In this document: in pieces, positions 1-12,800 of the stretch
Layout: each line of letters starts with the position of its first letter
How positions within the stretch are numbered: position 1 is the stretch's first letter
NCBI GenBank assembly: GCA_023055355.1
Contig: JALJCS010000009.1
Coordinates: forward strand, 22,903,001 to 22,967,000
Length of the DNA stretch: 64,000 nt
From: Agelaius tricolor
Taxonomy: Eukaryota; Chordata; Aves; Passeriformes; Icteridae
Direction: 5' to 3'
Position numbers and translations under genes: made by a program
Notes under the pieces: model-generated
Seen by the model: the letters and a program-made list of their open reading frames with translations, nothing else
What the model was told of the DNA's origin: nothing
The model's database searches: none

Positions 1-806
1 ATCATGTTTTATGGTGAAGAAGCTGACCAAAAAAACCCCCACATTTTGAAGTTTGAACTCATGTAATTCCCAGAACACTAAGAGATATTGTCATAGTCTA
101 ATAGGATCATATCTCTCAAATACTCACATCTCCTAAACTTCACCACAGAAAATTGTTTTTAGACAAGGAAATTTCTTTGGACCCATGATTTAGCTTCAAA
201 GTATAAAGTAAACAACACACTTTATAAAATATGTTAGAGGATAGGGCAACTCTTTAATAAAGCCCCAGAGCTGGTCACAATATTAAATGTGGAAAGGCTG
301 GCATTTCTCCATTATATATATTGAACTAGCAGTTCCTTCCATGAGAATGTTGATTATGGCTGCTTCACAGCCTCAATTAAGCACAAGCAAGCTTAAGCAA
401 GCTAAATGTAATAAGGGTCCCTGAAAGCCCACATTATTTTCTTCATCTGTAGATAAAGACCTCAGAGCACCCCAGTTAGAGAGTGGCTGAATGTCAGCAA
501 CTTTTCCTATTCACAGGTATTTGTATCTTGAAAGAATGTAAAAATATGTCAGGAAATACAGGGTGGGAGTGTGAACCTAATCTGCTTCTTCTCCTTTCAA
601 TATTGAATTCAATTTCTTATCTGTTAATGCTCTGATCTTGATTTTGGAATGAAGTTCTTTCTGCCTTTTCCCTCACAGTAACAAAGATTCTGTTAGGTTT
701 CCATAAAGTGGCAGAAAGATGCATTTAAAAAAATATCCTTTGATGGTTTTTTTCATAACCCTGTGCAGCAGGGCAAGCCCATTCAGCAATGCCCTTCCCC
801 TTGCAG
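1..806 (+). other. SPAG17 intron sequence upstream of the first visible exon
   Basis: I see no coding exon with open frame and matching phase here. A splice-like block at about 451-515 (acceptor after a T-rich tract, GT donor at 516) has stop codons in all three frames and was not accepted. Confidence 0.5.
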
Positions 807-3800
807 CCCGTGTGAGCCAGCTGTATGAGCAGGCAGTGGCTCCTCCTGCCCAGGATCACACAGGGAAGGCAAGCACTGCACACAGACAGGACCAGCAGCA
901 CAGGTAGGACAGAGCAGCAAGGACTGGTGCAAATGGAAATAACACAAAGGGTGAAGCCAAGCACGCTGTGCTTTACTGACTGTCATTAAGGGCTGGAATC
1001 TACGTCCCTAGATACATATGGCAACGTTTTACTGTCTTGTCCTGTGATTATTTTGTCCCTCTATGGCTCTCTTTCCATATCTGAAAGATAATTCAAAGTT
1101 TGTTGGGAAAAGATTTTGCATATTTCTTGGATTGAATGATCTAATAAAAATGCAGATATGAGCAAACACTTTTGTGCAAACCATACAAGTCTGAGTCAGA
1201 AGCCACCTGAAGTGTTTACATAACATACTCTCATGAAAAGCATTTTCTTTCCAGGGTTATCTTGTAAATATTTTTATATTTATAGAAGACTACTGGTTTT
1301 CTCATTCCCACTACTCTCTCTTTTTTTCTTCTGGGTGATTCAGTCCAGAAGGAGTAAAATCCAAGTGGAAAAGCAAACTGGAAGAGACCAGGTAATAATA
1401 TTAGTAGGATCAAGTTCTTTTATGAGCCAGCTTAATCTGCTTTTGTAAAGAATGTTACTGATTTCACCAGGTCTCGGGTGATGGTGCAATGCCTTGACTG
1501 CAAATAATGTGGTATTTTCTGCTCAACAGAAATGTTGAAAAAGTGGTTTGAGTCTCTTTCTTTTGTCTTTTTTTCTCCCCAAACCCAGCAGCATTACTAT
1601 TAACTTACACTATGCAAACCAAGGCTGAAGCAGAAGCCCTTTGTTTTCTTTTCTGCTTCTGCCACTAGTGTAGAAAATACCGTATATTAATATTTTCAAA
1701 TGCTGATGCTTTAGGTTAAGATTCAGGTATTCCACAAATAAAAGCTGATTTTTTCAAATAGAACCCCAGACATATCTCACATGGTGGTGCTTCAAAGCTT
1801 CTCTAGGCCAAACTGTCCCAGCTCTCTCAGCCTCTACTCACATGAAAGGTCTTCCAAACCCTTAATCATCTTTGTGGCCCTTTTGTGCACCAGACAGGTC
1901 AAAAGTGGACACAGCACGTGAGGCTTTCCATATTGCTTCTTAATTATTTCTGATTTGCATGAGATAAAAAAGCCTTTTAGAATTTCAGAGTTACATTTTC
2001 ATATAGCATTTCACACTGTTTTGGATCCTATAAAAAAATTAATTTTAATATATAAATCTGAGCAGTCAGTACCCAAGAACATCATGTGCAATTCTGGCTC
2101 TAAAACCAGTGTTTAAACTCTCAGTATAATTAAGACTGATCATTTTATAGCTGATATTAGACCCTGCTGCAAGTCAGTGAAATTCTAATAGTGTAAAACT
2201 GGGCTATATCAAGCTGAAAATATGACTGATCTTTACTCTGGTCAACCTTACCTTCAGAGGTTTGAACGGCTTCTTCTGTATCCACAGAGCCATCAAGTCT
2301 TTCTGTGATAAAATAATGACATTAGATGAGTTTTGTCTTCAAAATTTTAGCAATGCATCTGGAATACCAATTCTTAGCTTGAAGTGTTTGTTGGAAGGTT
2401 GGAAAGACACCAGTGGCAGTCCCAGACATGTTCCATGAGGTTCAGAGAAATGGAGTATGTTCTGAGGAGGAGCTCCTCATAGCAGGCAGCACGCTGTCTG
2501 TGTGCTTTCTGACCAGTCAATTCTTAATTCACCTCCAAGAAAATAGCCAATTACAAGACTATTACTTCATGTGATGAACCAGGGAAGAAAATGCCACTTG
2601 CCTTTACCAAATCCATTTCTTGATGCACAATACTGAAAAACAAGATGAACTCAGTTATAATGCTTTTTTTCTTTCTTTTCCTTACCAACAATGTGAAAAA
2701 TATCCCTAGGAAAGAACTGGATAAACAGAAAACTTTATTCGCAGCACTGATAAATGGAATTTTTGCTCCGTATTTTGAATCTGAATTTGGCAAAAACTTC
2801 TACCACCAAAAGGTAACACAGCTGAAAACTGGATAAAGTCTGTTAGGCCAACTAGTATCTCCCGTGCTCCCAAAGACAATTTTGGGTTTATATCTCAACA
2901 AACCATTAGAAAAGACAACCGTGGCAGATGAAGATGGTATATGTTCACTGATAACAAACTCTATAAAATTCCTTACATAAACTCTGGAGAGAGCCTAATT
3001 CAGAGCAAAGCTCAACCTCAGGATTTTTTTACTTACCCCTCAAGCTCCTCTCCTTGCTTATTAGAAAGGGAATAAGTAAAACTAACACTCCTAATTTAGA
3101 GGTGATCTTGGGGGCTTTTCTACTGGTAAATGCTGTAAGTGCATAAAGCCTACTCAGAAATGTAGGTGGTAATCTGATGTAACTATTTCTATCTCTTTTA
3201 TAAGTCACCACTTTGTTTCTGCTTATTTGTTTCCTTTGCATTCCTTTCTTAAATTTTTTTTCCTTTCTTTTTTCTGCAAGGGGAGGAAGGTGTCTGCTGT
3301 CTGGTTTTCCTAGGTGTTTAGTTGCGAAACCTAAGCCCTCTTTCTTCCTTTCCTCCAGTTTCCTGATTTGGAAGCAATGTCTAAGGAACTTCCTCCACTT
3401 CAAAAAGAAACATGTGAGACTTGGCCTCTGAGGCTGATAAGAGAACCCAGTGGAGGTAATTGACTGTCTGGCATCAGTTTTGTATCTTCTTCAGGAGGAA
3501 GAAGCCCTTGCAGACATCATTGAATGTGGAAGAACCATCAGCTTTGGATGCTAAGCTGAAGAATTGTGCTATGAATGAGAATTGGACAGATGAAAAATGC
3601 TCAAGAATCTTGAATGGAATAAATAATAGTTAGGGGTGGGTGAGCAAGAGTCAAGGAGGCCAAGTTTAGAAAATAACTAGTATGACTGTAGGAAAAATAT
3701 GGGAGATTTATTTCTGAAACTCAGTGGTAAGAGGGAACTGGTGCAAAAGCAATGTGGACTAGGAAACATTCAGGCTAAAGATAGATTGGAGGACATAGGA

Positions 3801-6800
3801 GGAAAGCAGTGACTCCATGACAGGAAGCAGGGAAAGAGGGATCATTATCTAAGCTTCAGCTTTTCAGATCTGAGAGGAATATTTCAGTTCTGTTTAAAAA
3901 GCAGCCTGACAAGTTACTGAAATTATACAGTGAGATTAAAAGTCATACACAGCAAAGATTCATATCAGGAAAATAGTCCTCTGTGGGGCTTTATCAGACC
4001 CCCACTAATTCCCATATTTCCTCATTTTCAATCACCATAAGAGCTGTGCAGGATTTTCTTTTAGTCCTTTAGGGCTTATAGTTCAGTTAGCCAGAGAACA
4101 AGAAATGACTAATCACACAATAGGCATTTTTGAGATCCCTGTGGCCCAGTAGACAAAACGTTGCATGCAGAATTTCCCAGCCTCTCATGGTTTTGTAGCA
4201 GCTTTCCAAGACTGTGTAAATTAAAGTGCTAAAGACTGATGTTGTTTTTCACATGTTTATGAAAAGGATTTTGATCATAAAAAACACTTGACTCAGTGTT
4301 CCATTATTTTCCCTTTAGCAGTTGAATTTCTTGATACCACAAGTGAATCATCACTTTCATGTGGCCTTCCCCTGCAGGATCCTTCCAAACAAGATGATGG
4401 TTCCAGCAGCACAACAGGTACACCTGCCTTCCAGAACATAGCTGGAGCAGCTCGGTATCTTTTTATAACTTCTGACACAATATTTGCAATATGAATTTCA
4501 TTCCATCTGTCACTTTTTCATGCTTTTGGAAATCTTTCCCTTCCAGACAAGGCTGAGGGAGCAGAAGAGACAGCCTTTCAACAGAAAGTTCCAAGTCTGA
4601 TGGTGGATGTTACAGGACAGACAAGAAAAGAGAGAGTAATATTACCATCATGCCTTCAGGGGAAAAAACCAAACACCATACCAAATAAAAAGGTAAAAAA
4701 TAACATTTTTCTTGTCAATATTCATGTCCTCTGAGTGACCTCTTTTCCATAAAATCTTCACCCTGGAGCAATGCTGGCAGATATTTTGAATGTATTTACT
4801 GTAACATGGCTGTTGCAATTTATTTATGTTTACTGGCAATTCTAGAAGTACCTTTCCTCTCAACTGCTAGGAAAAACTCATTCTGCATCAGGCACCTACA
4901 TGAAAGCTCTGTTTCCAAAAGAGCAGAGCTTTCCCCATTTTCCCTGAGACACCTCAATGGCTTCATGCATCTGAGAACTCAAACCAGTATAAATTTCCAG
5001 ACAGTATTTAAAGTGCTGCTTAAGTTTTTACTCACTTAGGATGTCTTTTTTTAATTCTTCAGGGTGAGTGGACAGAGGTTAAATATAGGTTAAGTAATTC
5101 TCTACCTGACTTAATGGCCACCAACTTTGTCTCATATTTTGTTTGCAAAGATAGAAGATCCTGCCTCAGGAAAGGTCAGCACATCTTCTCTTGCAACAAG
5201 ACAGGATCTTACCAAATTCCATCTCATCCCACCCAGAGTGGTATTTGGAGTGCTAAAGGAAGGCTGCACCTATGCAACCAGTGTAACCATGAAGAATGTT
5301 GGTGTGAACTTCTCAAGGTTAGTTTGAATTCTTAGTACCCTGGTTTTTATCTCTCCAAATAGATCCTGACAAAAATTAAGTACAGTTTCTCTGGACCCAC
5401 CACTCAGAGAAAGCTCAGGAATTCTCACAGCCATTTCATAGGTCTGCCAGAGCTTTCCATAAGATGGAGCCATATCCTAGGAATGCCTCTTCTACTGCCT
5501 TTGCTTTAACAGCTTCTGGTGCAAGGGCATGCTGGTAAGGGGGAATGAAATCTGCAGGATCAGTTCCAGAGCAATGCAAAAGTAAAGGTCATACCTGATC
5601 TAATGATCTTTAAACAAAAAAATCTGAACAGTAGGAAGTTGCATTCACAAAAGGACTGAATCAGATGTGAAACAATCAGTAAGAAATGAGGAAGCAAAAC
5701 TTCTGCTTTAGTTGGTACCATTTAATTAAAGATTATTTGCTCAAAATTCATACCAGTATCATGCTTCCTGCAATAGAATCACATCAAAGGACATTAAATA
5801 AAGATTGTTATGAACTTTTGGGTCTGCAACACACAGGTGTTTGCCAAGAAGCTGTTTGTACTTCAGCTGCCTTTGAATGTGCAGATTTAAAATGGTGCTG
5901 TTTCACATTCTCTTATAAGGACCAGGCAGTGTTAACAAGCTCTTTGAAGGCTTACTTTGGCCCATTCATCTGCTCCTTTGGGGCTTTTTTGTTAGAAACC
6001 TGAGCCTTGGCAAGAAGCCCAGGAATTGCTGTAGTCCAACATGTACATTATGATGGAAAGGATGAGCTAAGAAATTCTGCTGTCATTTAAAAAAGCAGAG
6101 GAAAAGCAGACAGCCTCGATGAGATTTCTCCTGCCTGAAACAGTTTCTGGGAAACTGATTCTCTTCTCTTTCTGACAGGTTTCGGGTGAAGCAGCCGCCT
6201 CCATACACAGGACTGAGAGTGATGTACACACCAGGACCTGTAGGTTACACAGGACAGCTTTTGGGGTTTTTTCTAGACTCAGCTGGCCCTCAGGCTAGCT
6301 AGGGCACCTTTCTGGGACAGCAGCTGTCTGGGAATAGAGCTGCCAGGGTACACAGTTTTGTTTAAGGTTACTTGAAGTGATGCTGTCTTCCACCGTCCCT
6401 CTGCCACCTTCAGCTAAGTGCTCCATGCACTTGAGTCTCAGCCTGTGCCAGAATGCAGAGTGATAAAAATGTTAAGTTCAGTGGAAAGCAGCAGGTCAAA
6501 CAGTGAAGTAATAGAGAGCTTTTTCAAAGCAAACAGGACTACTCTACCACTGCCTGTGAGTTTTGCCTTCTGCTTAGGGTGTTTGTTATATCTGCTCTGT
6601 CTTATGTCTAGACTTAACTTCCTGTCCTTATACCCTCAGGATTTGAACCTAGTAAACTATTGCCTCAATCCTTTCTTCTCCTGCTTCCAACTGTTCTCCA
6701 CCTTAAGTTTTTTATCTAGCAAAGCACCATAGCACATTATCTCACTAAGTAGGAAGCTTTCATTCTTTCTGCTTTTGTTCAGTCTCTCTTTTTACCTGCA

Positions 6801-8827
6801 TGCTATCCCTCAATAAATAGTGCTGGCCACTGTCCCCATGGCATCCACGTAATACCAGGCAATATCTTGTCAATGCATGGAATCAAGAAGCAATGACTTG
6901 TGCAGAGGCAGTACCAGAATGCAAATCAAACCTCCTAGTCCAGAGCCTTAGCCACAACTCAGTACTTGAAATCATAGGATGGTGTTGGTTGCAAGGGATC
7001 TTTAAAGGCTCCAGTTGAGAGAGAAGGATGGTGTGGAGGACTGTGTCAAAGGCCTTACAGAAATCCATCTAGATGGCTGGAATAATTTTCATTCTTTTCT
7101 TTTCTCCTCACATCTGCCCCTTTTGTATCTCCCTACCTTTATGTTCTTTTTAGAACAGAAGAGAATATTTTATTCTATTTCATATGGAAGGGACCTACAG
7201 TGGCCCTCTAGTCCAACTGCCTGACCACTTCAGGGCTAGCCAAAAATTAAAGCATACTATTAAAGACACTGTCCAAATGCCTCTAACACTGACAGGCTTG
7301 GGGCATCAACCACCAGCTCCAAGGACTGCTGGAGGGGACCATGTATGAAACTTGCACCTTACCTGTGAGTCATTCTCTGTCTCTCCCAGGTGGCAGCAGG
7401 CTTGCAGGCTGAACTGGAGATAGAGATTTTTGCCATGCTGATTGGAGGGAAAGACACTGGTGGCCTTGAAGAAGTTTCCCATAATATTGAAATAATAACA
7501 GAAACTGAAACTCTACTCCTGCCTGTGAAAGCAAATATCCTTTGTTGTCTTATTTCTCATACACACCTCATAGCATTGACCCTGGGGATCATCTTACTAT
7601 TGGGAGCCTCAAGCATTGTTTCCAGTGTAGGCTGTTGCAGTAGCAAACTTTACTCTCCTTTTCAGAAATATACAAATGGGTGCTTTCAAAAGCACAACAA
7701 ATGAATAATTTAAGATTCTGATGCCAAACACATTTTACATCAGAATAACGTGGTTTTAAAAGTGGGGAAAGGAAGAAGAGCAACTCAGAAAAATGTTGCT
7801 TTTAAAACTAAATGAAAATAATAGGAACTCTTTCCCACCACCCCTCATGAAAATACTTTATTATGCTTTTTGAATCTATGGTAGCATCTGGTTATGAGCA
7901 ACTGTCATGAGCAACAAAATGACGTATCATCCAGACACTGAACCGGCAAATGGGACAATCCCTGCAGCAGCAAAGATGCAAGCACAGAAGCACATGAATG
8001 CTGCCAGAAATGAGCCTGGGTGGATTCAGTGGGCTTTTCAATTGTTTAATTCATGACAGCAGTACAGTAAAAAAGCCAAGTCAGTAGCTATTATTTCTAT
8101 TTCCCTTGTGCTCCAGGTGAAGTTCTGTTTGACATTTAATCAAATTTACACTTAGAAGTCTGGGAGAAAGGGTCCTCTGGAAACCTATAAAAGAAATAGC
8201 AAGGCAAGCTACATCCAAACATGCCAGAAATGTCATTCAGAGTAAGGACCACCCTTACCAAAGAAAGGAGAATTTCAGGATACTCTGAGCCTGACCAGAG
8301 TAACAGCAACCCTTCTGAGGCTTTATATGCTCTAGATATGACGTTGAAACTCCCCAGATTTACTTGCATTGACCCAAAGAAACCTTTCATGCTTATAACT
8401 GCAGAACTGATCTAGACAGGACCAGTGGCATAGCAGCAAAACCAGCTGCTGTTCTGTTCCCACTCACCCAGTCCTCAGACACAGTTGCAGACCAGCCTCC
8501 AAAACACGTGCCCTTCCCCCATATTTTAGCTGTTCCTTTAATCTTTGAGCTGAGGACACTAGTCCAGATTCAAGATGTTTCACATCCTTACTTCCAGAAT
8601 TCATTCCTACCTCCACAGGTTATTTTGCTTAAATAAACATTGGTGTGTTTATTTAAATAAAATGGTTAGATCCTTAACGTGGTATTCCACCCGTGCTAGC
8701 CAGTGACATTTATAAGCGCCGCCCCGAAGGATTCCCCCAGGGAGGGATGGCAGCAGCCGTCCAGGAAGTTCCTCCAAGCCCCAGGCCACGGTTTCGGATT
8801 ACACTTCCACGAAAGCTTTGTAGTTAG
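807..8827 (+). CDS. SPAG17: SPAG17, 3' part (last ten coding exons)
   Basis: SPAG17 is the vertebrate counterpart of Chlamydomonas PF6, a large structural protein of the C1a projection of the ciliary central pair. Exons read from the sequence: 807-903, 1344-1391, 2710-2812, 3359-3455, 4319-4417, 4547-4692, 5151-5317, 6179-6239, 7390-7534, 8691-8827. Phases agree at every junction and give about 365 residues ending at TAG 8825-8827. Recognisable pieces are WKSKLEETRKEL, PYFESEFGKNFY, LMVDVTGQTRKERV, LKEGCTYATSVTMKNVGVNF, FRVKQPPPYTGLRVMYTPGP and the C-terminal RRPEGFPQGG. The 5151-7534 exons carry an ASH/PapD-like immunoglobulin fold. The family protein is above 2,000 residues, so most of the gene lies left of the window. 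The first two small exons rest mainly on splice sites and phase and are less certain. The last intron is AT-AC (separate entry). Human synteny also places SPAG17 convergent with WDR3. Confidence 0.9.
1795..1945 (-). mobile_element. CR1 LINE fragment, degraded
   Basis: The stretch with CAGCTCTCTCAGCCT and CATCTTTGTGGCCC is the reverse complement of the 3' part of avian CR1 elements. Both ends are missing and the sequence is divergent. It lies in a SPAG17 intron. Boundaries are approximate. Confidence 0.7.
6966..7078 (-). mobile_element. CR1 LINE relic with reverse-transcriptase residues
   Basis: On the minus strand 7013-7075 translates to MDFCKAFDTVLHTILLSQLE, which matches the reverse-transcriptase segment with the D-F-x-K-A-F-D motif typical of CR1. 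Directly to the left (6968-7012) is sequence like the CR1 3' end (ATAGGATGGTGTTGG). RT and 3' terminus are thus adjacent, indicating an internally deleted or rearranged copy. It sits in SPAG17 intron 8 (6240-7389). Confidence 0.7.
7172..7345 (-). mobile_element. CR1 LINE fragment
   Basis: GGAAGGGACCTACAGTGGCC followed by TAGTCCAACTGCCTG is the reverse complement of the CR1 3' region. The remainder to about 7345 continues the CR1 3' UTR pattern. It lies just upstream of SPAG17 exon 7390-7534 and is divergent. Confidence 0.75.
7535..8690 (+). other. SPAG17: U12-type AT-AC intron of SPAG17 (last intron)
   Basis: The exon before it ends at 7534 after GCA A. The intron opens with ATATCCTTT (7535-7543), an exact match to the U12 AT-AC 5' splice-site consensus. 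Near the other end is TCCTTAAC (8671-8678), matching the U12 branch-point consensus except for the base before it. The intron ends with AC at 8689-8690, about 13 nt past the likely branch adenosine, within the short distance U12 introns use. Joining 7534 to 8691 keeps frame and yields LPVKATVLASDIYKRR, which fits the SPAG17 C-terminus as I remember it. No good GT donor was found near 7534. It should be spliced by the minor spliceosome. Confidence 0.87.
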
Positions 8828-8860
8828 TGTAAGTACTGGATGCAGTGACACCAGCTGTAA

Positions 8861-8866
8861 ATTAAA
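8861..8866 (+). terminator. candidate poly(A) signal of SPAG17
   Basis: ATTAAA lies 34 nt after the SPAG17 stop codon, followed by a T-rich stretch (CTTGTTTTACC). It would give a very short 3' UTR. An AATAAA lies inside the last intron at about 8632 and another inside sequence further downstream, so 3'-end data would be needed to choose. Confidence 0.45.
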
Positions 8867-9367
8867 GTACACTTGTTTTACCTACTCTGCACTTCATCAG
8901 CAGCATTCTGAACAAAGCTCATGCAAATGATGCACCTGGCACACTGACTTGGTTACTGTGACACGAGAAGGGAAACACTGGATGACATTAACCAAAGCAC
9001 TCACTACAAGGGGACTGCAGGTTATTACAACTGCTCAGCTCAGCAGAGGCACTCACAGCAAAGCCTCCTCAGTCCTGTCCCAAATCCTTCACTCACTGTC
9101 TCCACATTAAATAAATCCTTGAACTTCCTGGCAGATGGATTTATTACAGTTAAACCCTAATAAATCAGCTTCTCTTTACCATATTTCACTTTCTGTAACC
9201 AAGTCTTACTGGTTAGACCCATTGACACTGACAGCAAGTCTAATAAGGGGCAGGAGTCTTACAGATAGGGCAGCCTCAATGTGACAAGTGCAAATACACA
9301 CAACTCTGCACACACAGTTTCATACAGCACATTTCTGTAGCCTTACAGATTCAGTCTACATGAAGAG

Positions 9368-9812
9368 TCACAGAATATCCTGAGTTGGAAGGGACTCACA
9401 AAGATCAGGCCCAACTCTGCACAGGACATCCTGAGAATCACACCATGTGCCTGAGAGCATTGTCCAAACACTTCTTGGACTCTGTCAGGCTCAGTGCTGT
9501 GACTACTCCCCTGGAGAGCCTGTTCCAGTGCCCAGCCACCCTCTGGGTGAAGAACCTTCTCCTGATATCCTAACTCACTCTTCCCTGACACAACTTCAGG
9601 CCATTGCCTCGGGTCCTGTCACTGGTCAGCAGAGAGATCAGTGCCTGCCCCTCCTCTTCCCCTTGTGAGGATGTTGCAGACTGCAACGAGCTCTCCCCTT
9701 GGTCTCCTCCAGGCTGAACAGACCAAGTGACCTCAGCCACTTCTCACATTCCCCCTCAAGGCCCTTCACCATCTTTGTAGCTCTCCTTTGGATGCTTTCT
9801 AAGAGTGTCTTA
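9368..9812 (-). mobile_element. CR1 LINE 3' end, about 445 bp
   Basis: It starts with CCTGAGTTGGAAGGGACTC, the reverse complement of the CR1 3' terminal region. It continues through GAGAGCCTGTTCCAGTGCCC, AACCTTCTCCTGATATCC, GGCCATTGCCTCGGGTCC and CTCCTCCAGGCTGAACAGAC, all standard landmarks of the avian CR1 3' segment. It is 5' truncated, as most CR1 copies are. The element reads right to left. Confidence 0.95.
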
Positions 9813-12800
9813 GAAGGGTTAAGTCTTCCCAGAGGACAAGAAAACCTTACTGGGAATTTCTCACAAACCAGCAGTCAACGTGTTTAACATTAGGCTGGTG
9901 TTCACCTCACCCCCGTGAGCTCAGGCACTCCACAACACAATTGATGGTGACAGCTCATAAACAGGAAACCCTCTGGATGTCTCTCCTCAGCTGAACAGTC
10001 CCTGTTTTCTTCATATGTGTAAGATTGACATCATCTTTTGCTTTCATCCTCAACATCTGTAAGCCTGCCAAGTTATCCAACCAATCAGCAAAGAAATTCC
10101 ATCTGTATCTCATTCCTCTCCTCTGGAGAAAAAGAAAAGTGACCACATCAGTCAGTTCTCAAAAAGTTCACAGACATGTACCTCTGACTGCTGCTCTAGG
10201 ACTGCCCAGTATACATCAAGTATAGCTTTTTTTTCCTGTTTAAATATCTTCTTACCTTTTCCAGTGTGGAATTCTACCCCCAAAGTAACACACAATTATA
10301 GTCTAGAAAAACAACTGGTTTAATCCTTCCACCTTAGGGATTTACAACCTGGAGCTCATCATGAAGGAAGTTTAGACAAACTTCTCTCCCTCCATGTTGA
10401 AACCTAAGAGGAATACTCACCCAGTCAGTTCACATTTTAGTGAGACACCCCCAGTCCCAAGAGAAGTTCGGATCAGGACCATCTTCCATGACAAGTACAA
10501 AGGGAGAGAAATTAATTACACAGTATTCTCCTCTCACATGTCTAATCCAGCTAATCATAGCTGCTGTCACCACAGCCAAACCTCCCTTCTCCTCTGACAG
10601 TGTCCTTTTGTGAATTGATTAACAATTCCTACTGAAGCTGGCTGCAGCCATCCCATGCTACCCAAACAACTGTACCCAATGCCTCTTTGAACATTCCTCC
10701 CCTCCAAGGCTCCTGGACTCAAAACCATATCCATCTCAGACATAGGAAGGAGCTCTGGATTGGTTGGTTTAGTCTCACAAAACATGGAACACTGACACTC
10801 CTGGGTTAAATCCTGTTATTGGTTAAATAGTCTTGTTCAGCCATCCCGAACAGAAACAGTCAAGTCACTGCAGAGGCACCCTGAGAACTTTCTAAGTTTC
10901 TATCACCTCCCCAGGTGGTTATCACCAGAACCAGTGATTGTCTCTACTGAGACCTAGAAACCTCCCTGCAATATTAAACTTGATCACAAATTTGCCACTC
11001 CTCCTAGCAGAGACCAACAAGCAAAAATCACTGATCAAGCATCACCTGACCAAACTTAGTCCTATCTCATTAATTTCCTTAGTTATTTCACATCAATATT
11101 TGAAACATTTCAAAAAGATTCTCTTAACATACTCAGAATTAAATACCACACAGGAAGCTGCCCATGAAAGTCTTCAGCATTCCTAAGAAGACTGTCCATC
11201 CTGAATGTGTGGTTGTGATTTTTGTACTAATCACTTTGTGCAATACAAGCAAGCCCCTAATCTACTTGAAGCCTATGTAAGATCTCCACCTCATTATGTT
11301 GTTCCCTTCCAACAGCAAAAGGCCAAACCAGAAGAGTCTGTAGCAATCACAGTGCTCACACAACACTTGCAAAGAATCTGGACATAATTATTAGGTTTGG
11401 TTCAACAACTGTACAAAGGTGGAGCTGGGATTTCTTCCTTTTTTTCTTCCTTCCATTCATGTTAATTTTCTGTCTTCTTCCACTACAGGTCAGAGCCCAA
11501 GAAGATCAACATGAAGATCAGCAACACTTAAATACTTAGATTTTAGTTCAACCTTATGGAAACATCCAGTGTAATTTTTCCATTCATTTAAACAGATTAA
11601 ATGAGATAAACATTTTGCCTTTTTCCTGTTAATGGGAAAGGTGGTCCAAAAGTTGCAGAATCTCCTGACATGGCTGTCTGAAATGTAAACAGTGGAAAGA
11701 TTGCTGTAGTTCAACCCTACTACAGAGCAGTGCTGGACGGTTCCCACAAAGTTTTTTTTTAAAAGGGATTAGGTTTCTAATAACATGCACTGAGGCACCT
11801 GAAATCTTTTTCAAGTACTGAAAATGCACCAGGTTTCAACACAGTCAACTGTGAGTCTTCAGGAGCTGCTGACCTGCTCTGGTCTTTTAATTCCTAAGTT
11901 TCTGTTTGCTTTCACAGTCATAGGCCGAACGTTGTGTGTGCTCACCTACCTTTAATAAGCTGCACATACCAGATGGGGTAACACAAAGTTACACTTGACA
12001 AGAGAGGGATCCTTACACCCTCTTGTTCAGTCACACATGAGCACCTTCAAATGTTCACCTGCTCATCTCTCTTCATAGTGAGAGACTGAGCCACAGATGG
12101 TCTTTTGCCCCTCCTTGTTCCCACCTACACAGTAATGGCTAAAAGAAAGGTCACAGGCTCTTTTTGAGCCACCACATTTGTGTGTGCAAGTGCAGCTCTG
12201 CTTCTAGTTTATGAATTCATTTCTCACAAGGTCCTTTCTTGTGCTTCATCCTTTTTCCAACATGTGACATGCTGAGAGAGATGAGGAATTTTTCTTGATA
12301 CATGCAGATGATTTGTTGTCACAACACAGTGACTGAGGATCCCATGATTGGCCATTAACAGCAGCTTTCACCAGTGTGAAATATGAATGCCAGTTCTGAA
12401 CCCTCACATCCACACTGTTAGGTGAGACATGTATTCTAATAATACAGATTTAAGCTTGCCCTGTACTTGAAAGTGCTTTCCCGCTCAGGTTTGTAAATCT
12501 AGGGAATTTCACCCAAGAAAGGGCAAACTGATGGCCCAAGGATATTAAAATTCCTATCAGAGGACTGTTGGCACAGGACAGACCTCTTCCATTTAAAGCA
12601 CATGCTGGGCTCTGTCAGTAGCCACCCAAGTACTGCATTAGTACAGACCCGTCACAAGTGATAAAAATCAGAGAACCAGAGGGAAACTTCAAGAAGGCAG
12701 CCTGTGTCAGCAGCTAGGGAGAGAACTTTTCAACACCTGAAAGACCTTTTCTCCAAGGATTCTTCCCTAAAACCAGTGACAGCAAATAGATACAAAAGTG

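Noticed and set aside
451..515. Splice-flanked block as an upstream SPAG17 exon
   Set aside because: All three frames contain a stop codon and the end phase does not fit the next exon.
3493..3633. Open stretch after a good splice acceptor (KKPLQTSLNVEEPSALD...) as an extra SPAG17 exon
   Set aside because: The open frame does not match the phase left by exon 3359-3455, and the in-phase frame hits a stop after ten codons. Joining 3455 directly to 4319 keeps frame.
8116..8153. Strong acceptor (CTTGTGCTCCAG) as start of the final SPAG17 exon
   Set aside because: It gives only a dozen unrelated residues before a stop and needs a GT donor that is absent at 7534. The AT-AC splice to 8691 fits the family C-terminus.
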